NCBI GenBank assembly: GCA_035405645.1
Contig: DAONJL010000062.1
Span: 1 to 9,449 of the forward strand
Length of the DNA: 9,449 nucleotides
Direction of reading: 5' to 3'
Source: DAONJL01 sp035405645 [NCBI: bacterium]
GTDB lineage: Bacteria; JAGOBX01; DAONJL01
Positions 5,579-9,449 of this stretch are shown piece by piece. A program made the position numbers and the translations under genes. The notes beneath the pieces are model-generated. The model did no database searches. It was given only the letters and a program-made list of their open reading frames with translations, and was not told the origin of the DNA. How positions within the stretch are numbered: the stretch's first letter is position 1; each line of letters opens with the position of its first letter.

Positions 5579-7072
5579 TTAAAATTCTAAACTCGTGCCT
5601 ATGCTAAAATATGGTTTATTCTTATATTTTAACGGGTAAGCAATCGTAACATTTATATCTTCTGAATGTGCTAATTTATACATAACCAATTTAAAATTAA
5701 AACCAACATTATGATAAAAATTTTTTAAAATTATATCTTCATTCTTTTTATATGATGTTGGTCGCACATATAAAAATCTTATCTCTGGATAAAAAAAACT
5801 CAACCAATCATGCTGAAACATTATTCGATATTCTGAATTAAATAAGATATATTTAGAACCTTCAATTGATTCATCATAGCCACGCAGACCATTATTAGCA
5901 TTCAATATAAATGCATCATAACTTTTATAATTTGATTTTTTCTTAAATTCTAATTGATTAAACCAACGATATTTTTCTGTTATTTTTAAAATATGTATTA
6001 TTTTTATTTCCTGTTCAAAATCATTATATTTATTTACATACATATTATCTATTTCATATTTTTGAAATATATAATTTTTATTTTTTTTTTGATTATATAA
6101 AAATTGAACAAAATAACCCCAACCATTTTTATTTGCGCCAAAAACTTCATCAATTTTTTTATAACCTATTGTAAATTGTGGTCCTAATGCTATATCTTCT
6201 ATTTTTTCGTATTCAAATAAATTTCTTTCTTTTATATATTTTATTGATGATAATTTTACTCCACTAAATAAATAATTAAATTTATTATTTTCATTATTAT
6301 ATTCATTTCTTAACAAATGGAATTCTATAATTGGTTGTATTCGACCAATTATTTTTTTATTTGATAAATTTAATTTTATGCAATTATCATAAGTATTGTC
6401 GTTATATAAATAATTTTCAGTTGAATTAAAACAGAAAAATAATGAATAAAAATCAAAATCAGAAATAAAATCTTTTCCAATTACATATTTCTGGTCTCTT
6501 TTTATTTCAGAATTTTTATATAAAAAATTTACTTCTAAATTTTGCTTTATAAAATGTTTATCTAAATATTCTATCTCATAATCTTTTTTATCTCTAAATA
6601 ATATATCTTTTTTAAAACGAATTGTTTTACCTGTCCCAAATAAATTATACTCTTTAACTGATAATCTGATTATGTTATCACCTTTATCTGTTTTCTTTAA
6701 TGCTGCCCCTACTATTGTAGACCAGTTATCCTGTGTAATTACCTTTAAATTTACAAGCGTATCTGATACTTCTTCTATTTCTATTTCTGCTTCTCGTATA
6801 TATCGCCTGCTTCTTAATTTTCGTAATGTATTTTCTATTATTTCTTGATTTAATTCATCACCTTCTTTAAAAAGTAAATCTTTACGAATTGTATAAGGTA
6901 ATGTTAAATAATGAATATTATTTAAAGTTTTTAAAAATTTTTTTTCTTCAAGAAAAACTGGTTTTCTAATTATTGTTATTTTGTTAATGTATTTTTGATT
7001 TTCTGAACAAAATATAATTTTAACTAAAAAAAGGATTAAAAAAAATGGGAAAAAATTTTTAAAAAAGAGCAT
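5579..7072 (-). CDS. Omp85 (BamA/TamA)-like outer-membrane protein with a single POTRA-like domain
   Basis: A secreted protein of 497 aa. Residues 1-22 form a signal peptide (a Lys, then a long Phe/Leu/Ile core, cleavage probably near FCS-E). The Cys is preceded by Phe, so it is not a lipobox. Residues about 30-113 look like one POTRA domain, with IRKDLLFKEGDELNQEII (62-79), a helix LRKLRSRRYI (83-92) and strands ending in VNLKVITQDNW. A beta-barrel of alternating strands follows, opening with the EYNLFGTGK turn (141-149) typical of these barrels. LRGYDE (396-401) matches the (L/V)RG(F/Y) loop-6 motif, followed by a strand with FNSEYR. The chain ends in Phe (GTSLEF), as outer-membrane barrels do. 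BamA itself is about 800 aa with five POTRA domains in E. coli, so this is a short relative. Assembly, secretion or surface-anchoring roles are possible. It lies 98 bp after hppA, with no clear Shine-Dalgarno and no convincing promoter of its own. Confidence 0.86.
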   Translation of the reverse strand: MLFFKNFFPFFLILFLVKIIFCSENQKYINKITIIRKPVFLEEKKFLKTLNNIHYLTLPYTIRKDLLFKEGDELNQEIIENTLRKLRSRRYIREAEIEIEEVSDTLVNLKVITQDNWSTIVGAALKKTDKGDNIIRLSVKEYNLFGTGKTIRFKKDILFRDKKDYEIEYLDKHFIKQNLEVNFLYKNSEIKRDQKYVIGKDFISDFDFYSLFFCFNSTENYLYNDNTYDNCIKLNLSNKKIIGRIQPIIEFHLLRNEYNNENNKFNYLFSGVKLSSIKYIKERNLFEYEKIEDIALGPQFTIGYKKIDEVFGANKNGWGYFVQFLYNQKKNKNYIFQKYEIDNMYVNKYNDFEQEIKIIHILKITEKYRWFNQLEFKKKSNYKSYDAFILNANNGLRGYDESIEGSKYILFNSEYRIMFQHDWLSFFYPEIRFLYVRPTSYKKNEDIILKNFYHNVGFNFKLVMYKLAHSEDINVTIAYPLKYKNKPYFSIGTSLEF

Positions 7073-7170
7073 TTTTATTTAGTAATAAAATATTATTTTT
7101 TCCTTTTTATTGAAAGAATTAAATTCTCTTTTCTTAATAAAAAAATTTTAAAATATTTTTTCTTAATTAA

Positions 7171-9429
7171 TTATTTTAATATCTTATTAACTATTTTCTG
7201 AAATAAATCGCCATAAGCAACAATAAAACCAGCAAAAACAACTGATACCATTGACATTAGTTTTATTAAGATATTTAATGAAGGACCAGCAGTGTCTTTA
7301 AATGGGTCACCAACAGTATCACCTATTACTGCTGCTGCATGATTTGGATTCTTTGAACCATCAGGTAATTTTTTGCCGCCATAATTTCCTTCTTCTATGT
7401 ATTTTTTCGCATTATCCCACGCACCGCCAGAATTATTTAAAAATACTGCTGTTGCAAAACCACAGGTCAAACCACCAGCAAGTAATCCAATAACACCACT
7501 AACACCTAATAATAATCCAGTTAAAACTGGCACTATAATCGCTAATAATGCTGGCAACATCATTTCTTTCTGTGCACCTGCTGTACTTATTTCAACGCAT
7601 TTTGCATAATCTGGTTCTGCTTTCCCTTCCATTATTCCTGCTATTGTTTTAAATTGTCGTCGAACTTCTTCTACCATTTTTCCTGCTGCACGGCCAACTG
7701 CTTTTATTGTTAATGCACAAAATACAAATACTAACATTGCACCTATAAATATTCCAATTAATACTTTTGGATTAAATAATGTTATATCATAGTATTTTAC
7801 AAGGTCCATTAATCCTGCTTTTTCTACTTCTATTTGCTGTGTCGTACCAAATCCTAATTGAATATTTATTACTTTTTGACCTATATGTAATAAACCAACT
7901 TTTACTTCTTCTATGTATGCTGCAAGTAATGCTAATGCTGTTAATGCTGCTGAACCTATCGCAAAGCCTTTTCCTGTTGCTGCTGTTGTATTTCCTAATG
8001 CATCAAGTGCATCTGTTCGTTGTCTTACTTCTGGTGGTTGATGTGTCATTTCTGAATTTCCACCTGCATTATCTGCGATTGGTCCATAAGCATCTGTTGC
8101 AAGTGTTATACCGAGTGTCGAAAGCATTCCTACTGCTGCTATACTTATTCCATATAATCCTAAATTTATTGCATTTGGGTCACTACTAAAGCCACCTGCA
8201 AATGCATAACTTAAAAATATTCCTATTGCTATTATTAAAACTGGTAAGCCTGTTGATAACATTCCTGTTGCTACTCCTGCTAATATTACTGTTGCTGGAC
8301 CAGTTACTGATTGTGATGAAATCCATCTTGTCGGACTATATGCCTGTGATGTATAATATTCTGTTATTTTTCCTATTAACCAACCTGCTATTAAACCAGT
8401 AATTACTGAACCACAGAGCCCTAAATATCGACTATTACCTCCACTATCTTTAAATGATTCTCTTAATAAATATAAAATTACAAAGGTAAATATTAATGTT
8501 AAAAATGTTGCTGCATTTATTCCTCGTCCTAATGCTTTTAATAATTCTGTTTGTTTTGCTTTTTCACCAGAACGAACTAAAAATATTCCAATGATTGAAA
8601 AAATAACGCCAATACCTGCGACGACCATTGGTGCAAGCACTCCACCAAGCCCATAACCTGCTGCTACGCCAAGTGCTGAGGTTGCTAAAATTGAACCTGC
8701 ATAAGATTCATATAAATCCGCTCCCATTCCTGCAACATCGCCTACATTATCACCGACATTATCTGCTATTGTTGCTGGATTACGAGGGTCATCTTCTGGT
8801 ATTCCTGCTTCTACTTTTCCTACAAGGTCAGCGCCAACATCTGCTGCTTTTGTAAATATACCTCCACCAACTCTTGCAAATAATGCCTGTAAGGAAGCGC
8901 CCATTCCAAATGTTAACATTGTTGTTGTTATTACCATTAAACTTCTTTCATTTGCTATTTTTCGTAAAATAATAAACCATAATGAAATATCTAACAAAGC
9001 AAGCCCAACAACAACAAGTCCCATTACTGCGCCAGAACGAAATGCAATTTGTAAGCCTTTATTTAATGATTGTTTTGCACCAGCTGCTGTTCTATTTGAT
9101 GCACTTGTCGCTGTATACATTCCTAAAAAACCTGCTAATCCAGAAAAGAAGCCACCTGTGATAAATGCAAATGGAACCCATTTATTTTGTGTTCCTAAAA
9201 CATAAGCCATTATTGAAAATATTATAAAGACCACCACAAATACGAAGAATACTACTTTGTATTGTCTTTTTAAATATGCCATTGCACCTTTTTGAACATA
9301 GCCAGCAATGCGTTGCATATCTGCTGAACCTGCATCTGATTTCTTCATAATTTTAAAAAAGATATACGCAAAAATCAAAGCCAATATTGAACCTAATGGC
9401 GCTAATAAAAATAAATACTTAACTTCCAT
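7171..9429 (-). CDS. hppA: membrane-bound ion-translocating pyrophosphatase, probably K+-dependent and Na+-pumping
   Basis: It hydrolyses cytosolic PPi and uses the energy to export cations across the inner membrane. I place the start at the ATG 9427-9429 (752 aa), 9 nt after a strong AAAGGAG. The ATG three codons earlier would leave no spacing. The signature [13 protein letters not shown] is at 193-205. It is followed by [20 protein letters not shown] (211-230), which holds the Asp residues that bind Mg-PPi. A second Asp cluster is [14 protein letters not shown] (444-457). The C-terminal acidic motif is [15 protein letters not shown] (703-717). About 16 hydrophobic helices fit the family. 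In [10 protein letters not shown], Ala483 occupies the place held by Lys in K+-independent enzymes, so K+ dependence is expected. Glu241, three residues after Asp238 in ADLYES, sits as in Na+-pumping family members rather than shifted by four as in plant-type H+ pumps. Na+ specificity is therefore inferred from established family rules. Codons favour A/T endings. It is probably transcribed from a promoter outside the window. Confidence 0.97.
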   Translation of the reverse strand: MEVKYLFLLAPLGSILALIFAYIFFKIMKKSDAGSADMQRIAGYVQKGAMAYLKRQYKVVFFVFVVVFIIFSIMAYVLGTQNKWVPFAFITGGFFSGLAGFLGMYTATSASNRTAAGAKQSLNKGLQIAFRSGAVMGLVVVGLALLDISLWFIILRKIANERSLMVITTTMLTFGMGASLQALFARVGGGIFTKAADVGADLVGKVEAGIPEDDPRNPATIADNVGDNVGDVAGMGADLYESYAGSILATSALGVAAGYGLGGVLAPMVVAGIGVIFSIIGIFLVRSGEKAKQTELLKALGRGINAATFLTLIFTFVILYLLRESFKDSGGNSRYLGLCGSVITGLIAGWLIGKITEYYTSQAYSPTRWISSQSVTGPATVILAGVATGMLSTGLPVLIIAIGIFLSYAFAGGFSSDPNAINLGLYGISIAAVGMLSTLGITLATDAYGPIADNAGGNSEMTHQPPEVRQRTDALDALGNTTAATGKGFAIGSAALTALALLAAYIEEVKVGLLHIGQKVINIQLGFGTTQQIEVEKAGLMDLVKYYDITLFNPKVLIGIFIGAMLVFVFCALTIKAVGRAAGKMVEEVRRQFKTIAGIMEGKAEPDYAKCVEISTAGAQKEMMLPALLAIIVPVLTGLLLGVSGVIGLLAGGLTCGFATAVFLNNSGGAWDNAKKYIEEGNYGGKKLPDGSKNPNHAAAVIGDTVGDPFKDTAGPSLNILIKLMSMVSVVFAGFIVAYGDLFQKIVNKILK

Positions 9430-9438
9430 TCTTATCAT

Positions 9439-9445
9439 CTCCTTT
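9439..9445 (-). promoter_or_regulatory. strong Shine-Dalgarno of hppA, decides the start
   Basis: AAAGGAG on the minus strand lies 9 nt before the ATG at 9427-9429 and directly abuts the alternative ATG at 9436-9438. Spacing therefore favours the inner ATG. It is the only strong Shine-Dalgarno in the window. Confidence 0.82.
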
Positions 9446-9449
9446 TTAA

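Noticed and set aside
7005-7072. Lipoprotein signal in the barrel protein (Cys at residue 22)
   Set aside because: Phe precedes the Cys, which does not fit a lipobox. The barrel architecture fits an ordinary signal peptide.
7138-7162. A/T-only imperfect inverted repeat with a T run after hppA, as a terminator
   Set aside because: The stem would be about 7 A-U pairs with no G-C, too weak to call in this composition.
7302-8855. Leucine-rich open frames on the plus strand opposite hppA
   Set aside because: They are antisense to a well-conserved gene, have low-complexity Leu/His composition caused by the complement of Ala/Gly/Lys codons, and lack ribosome sites.
9430-9438. ATG at 9436-9438 as the start of hppA
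   Set aside because: It touches the Shine-Dalgarno with no spacer. The ATG at 9427-9429 has the proper 9-nt spacing.

Overview
The window is about 9.4 kb of very AT-rich bacterial DNA in which every recognisable gene lies on the minus strand, so it reads right to left. An Omp85-type outer-membrane barrel protein points to a diderm (Gram-negative-type) cell. A membrane pyrophosphatase with the residues expected of a K+-dependent, sodium-pumping enzyme points to Na+-based energy conservation, as is common in anaerobes. I cannot assign a phylum from the sequence alone.

Right part (5579-9449): hppA, a complete membrane-bound ion-translocating pyrophosphatase with a strong Shine-Dalgarno sequence. 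About 100 bp downstream of its stop lies a 497-aa secreted protein with one POTRA-like domain followed by a beta-barrel (BamA/TamA superfamily).

Middle (3973-5578): 1.6 kb with no intact gene and extremely low GC. It does not look random. Several short minus-strand stretches read like protein, broken by stops and frameshifts, and I interpret them as decayed genes. One of them may be a TetR-type regulator. Two good sigma70-type promoters face left. The first (4730-4758) abuts a perfect 9-bp-arm palindrome that resembles a repressor operator but has no intact gene close downstream. The second (4074-4102) is placed to drive the left operon.

Left part (1-3972): a tight, partly overlapping four-gene operon. 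In order of transcription it encodes a class I SAM methyltransferase, a GT2 polyprenyl-phosphate glycosyltransferase with two C-terminal membrane helices, an NAD(P)/FAD-dependent oxidoreductase of the amine-oxidase/HemY-like group, and the N-terminal 307 residues of a polytopic GT-C/GT39-like glycosyltransferase that runs off the window. The inferred logic is that the GT2 enzyme charges a polyprenyl-phosphate with a sugar, the GT-C enzyme uses that lipid-sugar as donor outside the cytoplasm, and the methyltransferase and flavoenzyme modify the sugar, lipid or acceptor. This gives a surface-glycan or lipid modification cassette whose exact product is unknown.
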